The notes under the pieces were generated by a model. It ran no database searches, had not been told where the DNA came from, and worked only from the letters and a program-made list of their open reading frames with translations. Shown in pieces: positions 1-5,376 of a stretch of 7,428 bases of DNA; positions within the stretch are counted from its first letter, which is position 1, and each line of letters begins with the position of its first letter. This DNA comes from Thermaerobacter marianensis (lineage in GTDB: Bacteria; Bacillota; Sulfobacillia; DYIH01). The stretch is from NCBI GenBank assembly GCA_020723785.1, contig DYIH01000080.1:1-7428 (forward strand). The letters are read 5' to 3'. The position numbers were made by a program, and so were the translations under genes.

Positions 1-1059
1 GCCTTCGGTGAGGCCTACATGGATGGAACCGTCGAGGTGGAGGGGGACCTGGCCGAGGTCATCAGGCTGGCGCATGAGAGCCGGGACTCCCTGCCGCGGT
101 GGCAGATGAACGGCGGAGTCCGGGGCCTCTTGATGTCCTTGCGGCATCGTTCCGCTTCCCTCGCCGGGCAGAAGCGGGATGTCCAGTATCACTACGACCT
201 GGGCAACGACTTCTTCTCCCTCTGGCTCGACGAGACGATGAGCTACTCCTGCGCCTATTTCCGCAGTCCGGATGACCCTCTCGCCCAGGCCCAGGTGCAA
301 AAGATCGATCATGTTCTTGGAAAGCTCCAGCTGCAGCCCGGTGAAACGCTGTTGGATATCGGCAGCGGTTGGGGGTGGCTGATCATCCGCGCGGCGGAGA
401 CGTGCGGTGTCAGGGCCATGGGCATCACGCTGAGCGAGGAGCAGTACCGGGAGTCGGCGCGCCGGGTGCGCGAGCGGGGTCTGGCGGACCGCGTCGAGGT
501 GGCGCTTATGGATTACCGGACCCTGGCCGCGAGCGGCCGCGTTTTCGACAAAATCGCCAGCGTCGGGATGTTCGAGCACGTCGGGCGGGCCCACATCTCC
601 GCCTTCATGGACGCGGTCCGCCGCTTGCTGGCGCCGGGCGGCCTGGCCCTGTTGCACACCATCACCCATACGACCGAAGGCCCCCCGAACTCATGGCTGT
701 CCAAATACATCTTCCCCGGGGGCTATGTCCCCTCTTTGCGTGAGGTGATCTGGCTCCTCCCCGAGTACGATTTCCACGTTCTTGACGTGGAGAGCCTGCG
801 GATGCATTACGCCCTGACCCTCGACCGGTGGGCGGACCGGTTCGAGGCCAATGTGGACCGGGTGCGGGCCAGGTACGGGGAGCGTTTCGTCCGCATGTGG
901 AGGCTTTACCTTCGGTCCTGTGCCGCTTCTTTCCGCATCACCGGCCTCAACGTACATCAGGTCCTTTTCTCCAAGGGTTTGAACAACTCGCTGCCCCTGA
1001 CACGGGATCACCTTTATCGGGATAAGAATGTTTCGGCGAAGCCGGGGGTGCCAAGCTGA
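1..1059 (+). CDS. cfa: Cyclopropane-fatty-acyl-phospholipid synthase, 5'-truncated by window edge
   Basis: SAM-dependent methyltransferase that adds a methylene group across the double bond of unsaturated acyl chains in membrane phospholipids, acting at the cytoplasmic membrane face. The frame is open from base 1 and codons 3-8 read GEAYMDG, an internal motif of the family, so the true start lies upstream and the ATG at 19 is not the start. Visible motifs, by codon in the window: YHYDLGNDFF (about 63-72), the SAM-binding loop LLDIGSGWGW (117-126), GITLSEEQ (141-148), GMFEHVG with the conserved Glu (189-195), LLHTI followed by SKYIFPGG (about 217-241), and a C-terminal HQVLFSKGLNN. The end agrees with the family's normal C-terminus, so 352 codons of a usual 380-430 residue protein are present. 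The stop is TGA at 1057-1059. No convincing terminator follows. The gene converges on the decayed region to its right. Confidence 0.95.
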   Translation, partial: AFGEAYMDGTVEVEGDLAEVIRLAHESRDSLPRWQMNGGVRGLLMSLRHRSASLAGQKRDVQYHYDLGNDFFSLWLDETMSYSCAYFRSPDDPLAQAQVQKIDHVLGKLQLQPGETLLDIGSGWGWLIIRAAETCGVRAMGITLSEEQYRESARRVRERGLADRVEVALMDYRTLAASGRVFDKIASVGMFEHVGRAHISAFMDAVRRLLAPGGLALLHTITHTTEGPPNSWLSKYIFPGGYVPSLREVIWLLPEYDFHVLDVESLRMHYALTLDRWADRFEANVDRVRARYGERFVRMWRLYLRSCAASFRITGLNVHQVLFSKGLNNSLPLTRDHLYRDKNVSAKPGVPS

Positions 1060-1077
1060 ACGCGACAGGATCTGTCC

Positions 1078-1278
1078 GTGAATCCCGACGAACTGCGGAT
1101 CATCGACGGCGCGCTGGCCCGGCTGCACAGGGATGCAGAGGCGTGGCGGACGCGGGTCTCGGCATGGTGCGGCCCTGCAGGCCCGCCGGCTTCCGGTCGG
1201 TTTCAGATCCGGCACCACTCATCCAGCCACCCCCGCGCCTTCAACCCCTCCGCCAGGCGGCCGACGGCGACCATGTAA
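1078..1278 (+). other. Doubtful short ORF, possibly the 5' stub of a lost gene
   Basis: A GTG-started frame of 66 codons begins 18 bases after the cfa stop. Its first 30 or so residues (NPDELRIIDGALARLHRDAE...) look like a plausible charged amphipathic helix. The remainder becomes Ser/Pro/Arg/His-rich and runs antisense through the end of the glutamate dehydrogenase fragment, which is typical of non-coding readthrough. AGGA at 1067-1070 is a weak ribosome site. A small inverted repeat GACAG-GAT-CTGTC (1064-1076) lies just before the start. I recognise no family. It may be the beginning of a gene cut off when the neighbouring fragments were joined, or simply chance coding in GC-rich DNA. The stretch 1060-1202 holds nothing else that I can support. 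Confidence 0.2.
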
Positions 1279-1502
1279 GCGGCCAGGCGCATGGACGTGT
1301 CCGTCCGGGCGTCCGCCATCGCCGCGACCTCTTGGAAGGCCGCGGTCATCCTCTCCTCGAGCCTGCCGTTCACCTCTTCCTCGGACCAGTAGTAGCCCAT
1401 CCGGTTCTGGACCCATTCGAAGTAGGAAACGGTCACTCCGCCGGCGTTGGCCAGGATGTCGGGGACGACCAGGATGCCCCTCTCCTCGAGGAGGCGGTCG
1501 CC
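1203..1502 (-). pseudogene. Glutamate dehydrogenase (Glu/Leu/Phe/Val family), 3' fragment only
   Basis: About 100 codons match the C-terminal end of NAD(P)-dependent glutamate dehydrogenase, which interconverts glutamate and 2-oxoglutarate. Recognisable pieces in order are GDRLLEERGILVVPD, ILANAGGVTVSYFEWVQN and GYYWSEEEVNGRLEE, followed by the terminal helices ending WLDEWCRI and a TGA at 1203-1205. A full gene is about 410-430 codons. The substrate-binding domain, the catalytic Lys and most of the nucleotide-binding fold are absent, so this cannot be an active enzyme. Homology stops abruptly near 1502 (GDRLL). Upstream sequence on the same strand belongs to a TnpB-like remnant. The surviving part has no stop or frameshift, so the truncation looks fairly recent, or the fragment is short enough to have escaped damage. 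A full gdh may exist elsewhere in the genome. The frame stays open up to 1592, but that extension is not dehydrogenase. Confidence 0.85.
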
Positions 1503-1890
1503 GGAGGCAAAAGCTTCTGCGCCACTCGCGCGGGGCCAGCGTCCAGCCGCACCACAGGGAGCGTGACCGCTCCCTTCACGGCCTTGAGCCACCAGGGCAT
1601 CCGCCTACGCGGCGTCAGCCCCGCCGGGAAGACGGGCTTCCCGTGAACCTTGTTCAGGGTCCGCGGCCGCGCCACCCTTCCGGGCGCGTCTTTGTTCGGC
1701 GGCCCTGACCTCTTCTTTTTTTGTGGGATACCGGAACGCACGGTCCCATTTCTTCTTGAGGTTCAGGGCCGCCACGACGTTGGAGTCTGCTAGTCCAGCC
1801 ACAGTGCCAGCACCGGAAACGGCTCTGGTAGCCCATGCCGATCGGGGAGAACCTGCCTACGTTATCGATGAGTCCGGCCCGTGAGGCCGC
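1503..1890 (-). pseudogene. Decayed C-terminal remnant of an IS200/IS605-type TnpB (OrfB) transposon protein
   Basis: TnpB proteins are RuvC-like RNA-guided nucleases carried by IS200/IS605 elements. Read on the minus strand, about 1836-1790 gives SRFRCWHCGW, the second half of the zinc-finger Cys pairs. Shifting one base gives LADSNVVAALNLKKKW (about 1793-1746), which matches the RuvC-III motif A-D-x-x-V-x-A-A-x-N, so there is one frameshift inside the domain. Further along, a third frame carries a plausible tail (NKVHGKPVFPAGLTPRR, then WWLKAVKGAVTLP) down to about 1510, implying a second frameshift between about 1690 and 1650. I am less sure that this tail is TnpB. The N-terminal and RuvC-I/II parts are missing. 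The left limit abuts the stop of the UbiB-like gene and the right limit abuts the dehydrogenase fragment. No TnpA or clear end hairpins were found. The remnant should be inactive. Confidence 0.7.
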
Positions 1891-1893
1891 CCG

Positions 1894-3591
1894 CTAACGG
1901 CCGGAGCCGCGCGGGCGCAGCCGCCAGAGGACCAGCCCCAGGGCGGCCAGGAACCCGCCCCGGAGCACCCACCTGGTGAGTGGATTGGGATGGTCCCGGA
2001 AGAGCGCCAGGAGCAGGGAGAGGCTGACCAGCAGGGCCGCCGCCAGGACGGCGCCGGCGACGCGTTCCGCCGCGCCGTCGAGGGCCCGGCGAAGGCCGGC
2101 GAACTGGCGCGCCTCCAGGCCCACGGCTAGGTCGCCCCGCTCGGCGCGGCGCAACAGCCGGAAGAGCACGCCCGGCAGCCGCGGCAGGGCGTCGGCAAGC
2201 TCCAGCGCCAGCAGGGGCAGCCGGCGCCGCATTCCCTTCGGACCGTATTCCTCGATGAGGAGCCGGCGGGAGAAGGGGGCCAGGACGTCCATGGCGCGGA
2301 AGCCCGGGTCCAGGCGGCGCCCGAGCCCTTCGGCCATGGCCAGGGTCTTGGTGAGGAGGGTCAGGTTGGCCGGGAGCCGCAGGTGATGGCGGAAGGCCAA
2401 GCGCAGGATGTCGTTCATCAGCGTCTCCATGGAGATCCCGGCCAGGGAGCGGTCGGCGTAGCGGGTGATCATCCGCTGCAGGTCCTGGGTCACGGCCTGG
2501 CGCTCGATGGCCGTCAGGCCGGCCCCCAAGTCGAGGATGCCGTCGACGAGGGCCTCGGCGTCCTGGCTGATCATCGCCCGCAGCAGGGCGATCAACTGCT
2601 CCCGGTTGGCCTCGTTGAAGTGGCCCACCATGCCGAGGTCGATCAGGATGATGGTCCCGTCGTCCCGGATGAAGAAGTTCCCCGGGTGGGGATCGGCATG
2701 GAAGAAGCCGTCTTCGAAGATCATCTTCAGGTAGACGCGGGCGCACCGCTCGGCTAAGGCGCGCCGGTCGATCCCCCGGCGGTCGAGTTCCGCCGGATCG
2801 TCGATGCGGGCGCCGGTGACGTACTCCATGGTCAGGACCCGCGCCGTGGTATGTTCCCAGTAGACTTTGGGAATGAAGACGCCCGGCTCATCGGACAGGT
2901 TGCGGCGGAAGCGGTCGGCGTTGCGCCCCTCCTCCTCGTAGTCCAATTCCCGCTCCAGGGTGAGGGCGAACTCGTCGATCAGCCCCTCCGTGTCGACCAG
3001 CCGGCCGAGGGCGGTGCGGGCCGCCCGGCGGGCGAGCCGGCGCAGGATCAAGAGGTCGACGGCCACCTCCTCCGCCACCCCGGGGCGCTGGACCTTGACG
3101 ACGACCTCCTCGCCGGTGTGGAGGCGGGCGCGGTGGACCTGGCCGATGGAGGCGGCGGCCAGCGGGGTCTCGTCCAGGTGGGCGAACCGCCGGCGGAAGT
3201 CCGGGCCCAGGTCGGCGGCCAGCACCCCGGCCAGGTCGGCGAAGGGCACCGGCGGCACGTCGGCCTGCAGCCGGGAGAGTTCCCGGATGAAGTCGGGCGG
3301 GAGGAGGTCGGCGCGGGTGCTGAGGATCTGGCCCAGCTTGATGAAGGCGGGGCCCAGCTCCTGCAGGGCCAGGCACAGGTGCTGGGGGCGGGTGTAGGGA
3401 GCAGGTTGCGGGGCGTGCCCGAGCCACCCCCTGTGGAAGGGGAACAGGCCGCCCAGGCCGGCCCGGGCCAGGGAGTACCCCAGCCCGTGGCGGGCCAGCA
3501 CCTGCAGTATGTGCCGGTAACGCCGACGCACGGTCCAGCGCGGAGCCTGTCCCGTCAATGGTCCCGCCCCCGCTCTTCCCTTTTCCTTCAT
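1894..3591 (-). CDS. AarF/UbiB/ABC1-family atypical kinase-like protein
   Basis: Member of the ABC1/ADCK/UbiB family of membrane-associated protein-kinase-like ATPases, whose best known members support quinone (ubiquinone) biosynthesis or lipid homeostasis. Numbering from the ATG at 3591 (565 residues): the family KxGQ motif in FIKLGQILSTR (83-93), the Ala-rich nucleotide loop AAASIGQVH (145-153), the VAIK-type Lys in VVVKVQRP (163-170), ERELDYEEE (213-221), FFHADPHPGNFF (296-307) and the DFG-equivalent IDLG (317-320). Two hydrophobic C-terminal segments (AVLAAALLVSLSLLLALF and a second before WRLRPRGSGR) anchor it in the membrane, as in UbiB. An in-frame GTG at 3618 would add nine Pro-rich residues. 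I prefer ATG 3591, although neither start has a strong Shine-Dalgarno. It lies 46 bases downstream of the cytochrome c gene on the same strand and is probably co-transcribed. The exact substrate cannot be read from sequence. Confidence 0.93.
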   Translation of the reverse strand: MKEKGRAGAGPLTGQAPRWTVRRRYRHILQVLARHGLGYSLARAGLGGLFPFHRGWLGHAPQPAPYTRPQHLCLALQELGPAFIKLGQILSTRADLLPPDFIRELSRLQADVPPVPFADLAGVLAADLGPDFRRRFAHLDETPLAAASIGQVHRARLHTGEEVVVKVQRPGVAEEVAVDLLILRRLARRAARTALGRLVDTEGLIDEFALTLERELDYEEEGRNADRFRRNLSDEPGVFIPKVYWEHTTARVLTMEYVTGARIDDPAELDRRGIDRRALAERCARVYLKMIFEDGFFHADPHPGNFFIRDDGTIILIDLGMVGHFNEANREQLIALLRAMISQDAEALVDGILDLGAGLTAIERQAVTQDLQRMITRYADRSLAGISMETLMNDILRLAFRHHLRLPANLTLLTKTLAMAEGLGRRLDPGFRAMDVLAPFSRRLLIEEYGPKGMRRRLPLLALELADALPRLPGVLFRLLRRAERGDLAVGLEARQFAGLRRALDGAAERVAGAVLAAALLVSLSLLLALFRDHPNPLTRWVLRGGFLAALGLVLWRLRPRGSGR

Positions 3592-3637
3592 TGTACGTGG
3601 AGGTGGCGGTCCGTGCACGGTGGCGCGGGCGCAACGG

Positions 3638-4054
3638 TCAGCACCGCTCGCGCGTCAGCCGGGCCTGGCCCTTCCTCTGCTCGGCGGTCCACCAGGTCTT
3701 GACGTGGGCCAGGATCGCCCTGACGTCCGCCTTCGAGAGCCGGCCGGCGAAAGCCGGCATCGGGGGCGTTCCGTCCCCCGGATCGAAACCCTGCAGGACG
3801 ATCTCCTCGAGTTGGCAGTCGGTATGGTGCCAGGTGTGCCCGTTGCGGTTGTGCGGGGGCGGGATGTCGGTCTTCCTGCCGCCCTCGGCCCCGCCGTGGC
3901 ATGCCTGGCACTCGGCCCGGTAGAGGGCGGCCCCGCGCGCCAGGACCTCGCGCCCGGCGGGGGCGTCCGACGGTTTCCGCAGTTGGGACAGGCCGGCCCC
4001 TGCCGCCGCCAACAGCAGGGCCGGCACCACCAGCCAGAGAAGCCTTCCCCTCAT
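3638..4054 (-). CDS. Single-haem class I-type cytochrome c, membrane-anchored or secreted
   Basis: A 138-residue electron carrier. An N-terminal positive stretch and hydrophobic segment (MRGRLLWLVV, to about residue 22) form a signal or membrane anchor, so the haem domain faces outside the cytoplasmic membrane. The haem site is CQACH (Cys49, Cys52, His53) and the likely sixth ligand is Met99 in PPMPAF. The helix AILAHVKTWW near the end is typical of cytochrome c domains. A His-rich patch (HTWHHTD, 73-79) and extra Cys80 and Cys138 are unusual. Cys138 is the last residue. The start at 4054 is chosen because GAGGGGG (4064-4070) sits nine bases upstream and a normal signal sequence follows at once. 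An upstream ATG at 4129 would put 25 polar residues before the signal. It is divergent from the Rieske gene, with which it could form an electron-transfer pair. That partnership is inferred. Confidence 0.9.
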   Translation of the reverse strand: MRGRLLWLVVPALLLAAAGAGLSQLRKPSDAPAGREVLARGAALYRAECQACHGGAEGGRKTDIPPPHNRNGHTWHHTDCQLEEIVLQGFDPGDGTPPMPAFAGRLSKADVRAILAHVKTWWTAEQRKGQARLTRERC

Positions 4055-4058
4055 TCGG

Positions 4059-4073
4059 GTCGACCCCCTCGAC
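4059..4073 (-). repeat. Small inverted repeat holding the cytochrome c ribosome-binding site in its loop
   Basis: GTCGA and TCGAC are perfect five-base arms around GGGGG on the minus strand. The G run is the core of the Shine-Dalgarno for the ATG at 4054. In mRNA a short hairpin would expose this run in its loop. Five base pairs with a five-base loop is only marginally stable, so it may be coincidental. Confidence 0.3.
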
Positions 4074-4142
4074 GCCGAAGCCTTCGCATCCATCATGCCA
4101 TGGAGTCGCTGCGATGTCCGCGCCTCCACAGAACCGACAGAG

Positions 4143-4156
4143 TTTGTTCACACAAA
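4143..4156. promoter_or_regulatory. Candidate operator: palindrome TTTGT-N4-ACAAA
   Basis: A perfect five-base inverted repeat separated by TCAC lies in the AT-rich part of the spacer between the two divergent electron-transfer genes, 28 bases upstream of the Rieske Shine-Dalgarno. The arm length and four-base gap are like those of helix-turn-helix dimer sites of the FNR/CRP type (TTGAT-N4-ATCAA for FNR), but the sequence does not match FNR, CRP or the longer Rex consensus. A regulator acting on one or both genes is inference. Confidence 0.3.
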
Positions 4157-4198
4157 ATCCATAGCCGGAATTTATGCTGATAATGGAGGTGAATAGCG

Positions 4199-4720
4199 AT
4201 GTCCGGGACGCATTCCGTTGACAATGACGGCGGGCGGAGGCGGGCGGGGCGCACCCTTTCCCGGCGGCAGCTCCTGCGGACCGGCATGTGGGGGTCCTTG
4301 GCCGTCTGGGCGACCGGGAGCGTGGCCGGCGGCGTGAGCATGTTCTGGCCCCGGGGAGTGACCGGCTTCGGCGGCAAGGTCGTGGCGGGCAAGGTGAGCG
4401 ACTTCAAGGTCGGCCAGGTGACCAAGGTCACGGAGGGGAAGTGCTATCTCGTCCGCCTGGAGCAGGGTTTCCTCGCCCTGTACTGGAAGTGCCCGCACCT
4501 GGGTTGCACGGTGCCCTGGTCGCCGCCCGAGGATCCGGGCCGCTTCCACTGCCCGTGCCACGGCTCGATCTTCGACATCAACGGCCAGAAGCTCGCCGGC
4601 CCGACCCCCCGTTCGATGGACATCATGGCGATGGAGATCGTGGACGGCAAGGTGATCGTGGACACGGGCAAGATCACCGAGCGCCCGAATTTCAGCCCTT
4701 CGGAAATCACCCCGGCGTGA
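4199..4720 (+). CDS. Rieske 2Fe-2S protein with twin-arginine signal
   Basis: A 173-residue iron-sulfur protein of the type that takes electrons from quinol in cytochrome bc complexes or passes them to a c-type cytochrome. The signal SRRQLLRTG (21-29), followed by a hydrophobic stretch to about residue 50, fits Tat export of a folded cluster protein with a retained N-terminal anchor. The cluster motifs are CPHLGCTV (98-105) and CPCHGSIFD (118-126): Cys98/His100 and Cys118/His121 bind the cluster, and Cys103/Cys120 form the usual disulfide. The downstream GPTPRSMD strand is the common Rieske GPAPR-type loop. Start ATG 4199 is supported by GGAGGT eight bases upstream. No cytochrome b or subunit IV follows; the next genes are convergent, so this is an orphan Rieske gene as far as the window shows. 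It could serve a complex encoded elsewhere or a separate chain using the divergent cytochrome c. Confidence 0.94.
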   Translation: MSGTHSVDNDGGRRRAGRTLSRRQLLRTGMWGSLAVWATGSVAGGVSMFWPRGVTGFGGKVVAGKVSDFKVGQVTKVTEGKCYLVRLEQGFLALYWKCPHLGCTVPWSPPEDPGRFHCPCHGSIFDINGQKLAGPTPRSMDIMAMEIVDGKVIVDTGKITERPNFSPSEITPA

Positions 4721-4743
4721 GCACACTCCGGCGGGGGTTCGCG

Positions 4744-4770
4744 AAAAAGGCCTCCCGATCCCGGGAGACC
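4744..4770 (-). terminator. Intrinsic terminator of the small twin-CX3C operon
   Basis: On the minus strand GGTCTCCCG-GGAT-CGGGAGGCC forms a nine-pair stem (one G-T wobble) with a four-base loop, followed directly by TTTTT (plus-strand A run 4744-4748). It lies 34 bases beyond the stop of the last small gene. The plus strand has no T run after the stem, so it should act mainly for the leftward operon, although the hairpin also separates it from the convergent Rieske gene. Confidence 0.8.
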
Positions 4771-4804
4771 CCCTCGCGTCGAAGCCGGTCTTGTGGGCCG
4801 CGTT

Positions 4805-5023
4805 TTACGACCAGCGGGGCGCGTAGCCCGGCTGCCCTGCCGCCTGTTGCACCCGCTGGGCGGCGAATTCGCACTCCCTGATACACATGTCCACGTGATG
4901 GGCGCTTTCCATCAATTGGTCCCTCACCTGAGGGCTCGGCGCCTGGTTGGCCAGGGAACGGATCTGGCCGGCCACCTGTTGGCACTCCTGGATGCACTGC
5001 ATGACCTGTTGATGCGCTACCAT
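4805..5023 (-). CDS. Small twin-CX3C helical protein A (72 aa), paralogue of its neighbour
   Basis: I do not recognise a named family with certainty. The protein is almost all helix-forming: helix 1 (about 3-27), a Pro-Ser-Pro turn at 29-31, helix 2 (about 32-61), then a GQPGYAPRWS tail. It has exactly four cysteines as CIQEC (10-14) and CIREC (47-51), spacing CX3C-X32-CX3C, symmetric about the turn. There is no signal peptide or membrane segment, so it is probably cytoplasmic. ATG 5023 has a strong AGGAGGTGA (5031-5039) eight or so bases upstream. It is the second gene of an operon, 24 bases after its paralogue, and is followed by the terminator at 4744-4770. The layout resembles the short DUF1657-type hairpin proteins of spore-formers, which normally lack these cysteines, and more loosely the Cys-rich four-helix copper-storage (Csp, DUF326) proteins. 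Both links are impressions, not alignments. Confidence 0.85.
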   Translation of the reverse strand: MVAHQQVMQCIQECQQVAGQIRSLANQAPSPQVRDQLMESAHHVDMCIRECEFAAQRVQQAAGQPGYAPRWS

Positions 5024-5047
5024 CGGCTCCTCACCTCCTGAAGGGGA

Positions 5048-5275
5048 TCAATAACCGGGTTGATACTGGTACTGGCCGGCCGTCACCGGGGCCTGCTGGA
5101 TCTGGGCCTGCTGGATGGCGTCGTTGCACCCGTGGACGCACATCTCCAGGTGCACGGCGGCGGCGGTCAGCATCTCCCGCGCCCGCTGGTCGGGCGCCTG
5201 ATTGGCCGTCGACCGCAGGGTGTTGGCCACGTTGCTGCACCGCTGGGCGCACTGCAGGACCTGTTGGTGGATCAC
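5048..5275 (-). CDS. Small twin-CX3C helical protein B (75 aa), first gene of the pair
   Basis: Paralogue of the downstream 72-residue protein. Shared features are HQQV near the start, a Q-C-x-Q-x-C block, the ANQAP turn, an MC-x3-C block and a QPGY tail element. Cysteines are CAQRC (9-13) and CVHGC (46-50), with the same X32 interval as protein A, and the turn (PDQ, 28-30) is again at the midpoint. The C-terminus is Gln/Tyr-rich (QYQYQPGY), of a kind common in coat or assembly proteins. The start is GTG at 5275, supported by AAGGAGG (RC of 5284-5290). No signal peptide is seen. Function unknown. Possibilities are a disulfide-locked helical hairpin, a thiolate metal site (four Cys) formed within or between subunits, or a spore-associated structural protein. 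Co-transcription with protein A suggests that the two form a hetero-oligomer, which is inference. Confidence 0.85.
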   Translation of the reverse strand: MIHQQVLQCAQRCSNVANTLRSTANQAPDQRAREMLTAAAVHLEMCVHGCNDAIQQAQIQQAPVTAGQYQYQPGY

Positions 5276-5309
5276 GCTTTCCCCCTCCTTCCCGAACTCA
5301 ATCGTGAAA

Positions 5310-5339
5310 TAGCATTGCCGGATTGGCGGGAAGGCATGC
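5310..5339 (-). promoter_or_regulatory. Possible promoter of the small operon, sigma-G-like
   Basis: Upstream of the GTG at 5275 the minus strand reads GCATG (5339-5335), an 18-base spacer, then AATGCTA (5316-5310). This fits the forespore sigma-G pattern as I remember it (GHATR, N17-18, CATWHTA) fully at -35 and 5 of 7 at -10, and it places the transcript start just before the Shine-Dalgarno. The same region read as a housekeeping promoter offers an extended -10, TGCTATTT, without a good -35. Short motifs like this occur by chance. Confidence 0.3.
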
Positions 5340-5344
5340 GGTTT

Positions 5345-5376
5345 GGGCCGGGCGAGCCTCCCCCGGCGCCCGGCCC
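5345..5376. repeat. Perfect 10-bp GC inverted repeat, strong hairpin without T run
   Basis: GGGCCGGGCG (5345-5354) and CGCCCGGCCC (5367-5376) pair perfectly around a 12-base loop. Neither strand has a T tract after the stem, so it is not a standard intrinsic terminator. It lies between the phosphorylase and the small operon, just upstream of the proposed promoter. It could limit readthrough or be a binding site; its role is unknown. Confidence 0.6.

Larger units (their letters stand above)
4055..4198. promoter_or_regulatory. Divergent intergenic region between cytochrome c and Rieske genes
   Basis: This 144-base spacer must contain the start signals of both divergent genes. GGAGGT at 4185-4190 is the Rieske ribosome site, eight bases before its ATG. 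On the minus strand GAGGGGG (4064-4070) serves the cytochrome. The AT-richest part is about 4141-4184. TTCACA at 4147-4152 is close to a sigma-70/A -35 hexamer, but the -10 candidates at normal spacing (around 4170-4176) are weak and sit very near the Shine-Dalgarno, so I do not call a promoter there. No convincing minus-strand promoter was found. Confidence 0.5.

Noticed and set aside
1862..2746. 294-codon minus-strand frame inside the UbiB-like gene
   Set aside because: It overlaps the kinase-like gene in another frame and is a Pro/Arg/Gly-rich shadow; the in-frame motifs belong to the kinase-like protein.
2851..3702. 283-codon plus-strand frame antisense to the UbiB-like gene
   Set aside because: Its composition (Gly, Gln, Val, Ala repeats) reflects the complementary codons of the real gene, and no domain is visible.
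4173..4184. TATGCT and GATAAT as -10 boxes for the Rieske gene
   Set aside because: Transcription would start at or after the Shine-Dalgarno at 4185-4190, and spacing to the -35-like TTCACA is wrong for TATGCT (20) and larger for GATAAT.
4721..4804. Terminator for the Rieske gene on the plus strand
   Set aside because: The 4749-4770 hairpin is followed by CCCCTCGCG on the plus strand; only the minus strand has the T run, so I assign it to the leftward operon.
4288..4881. 197-codon plus-strand frame overlapping the Rieske gene
   Set aside because: Shifted-frame shadow rich in Arg/Pro/Gly; the Rieske frame carries the cluster ligands and the ribosome site.
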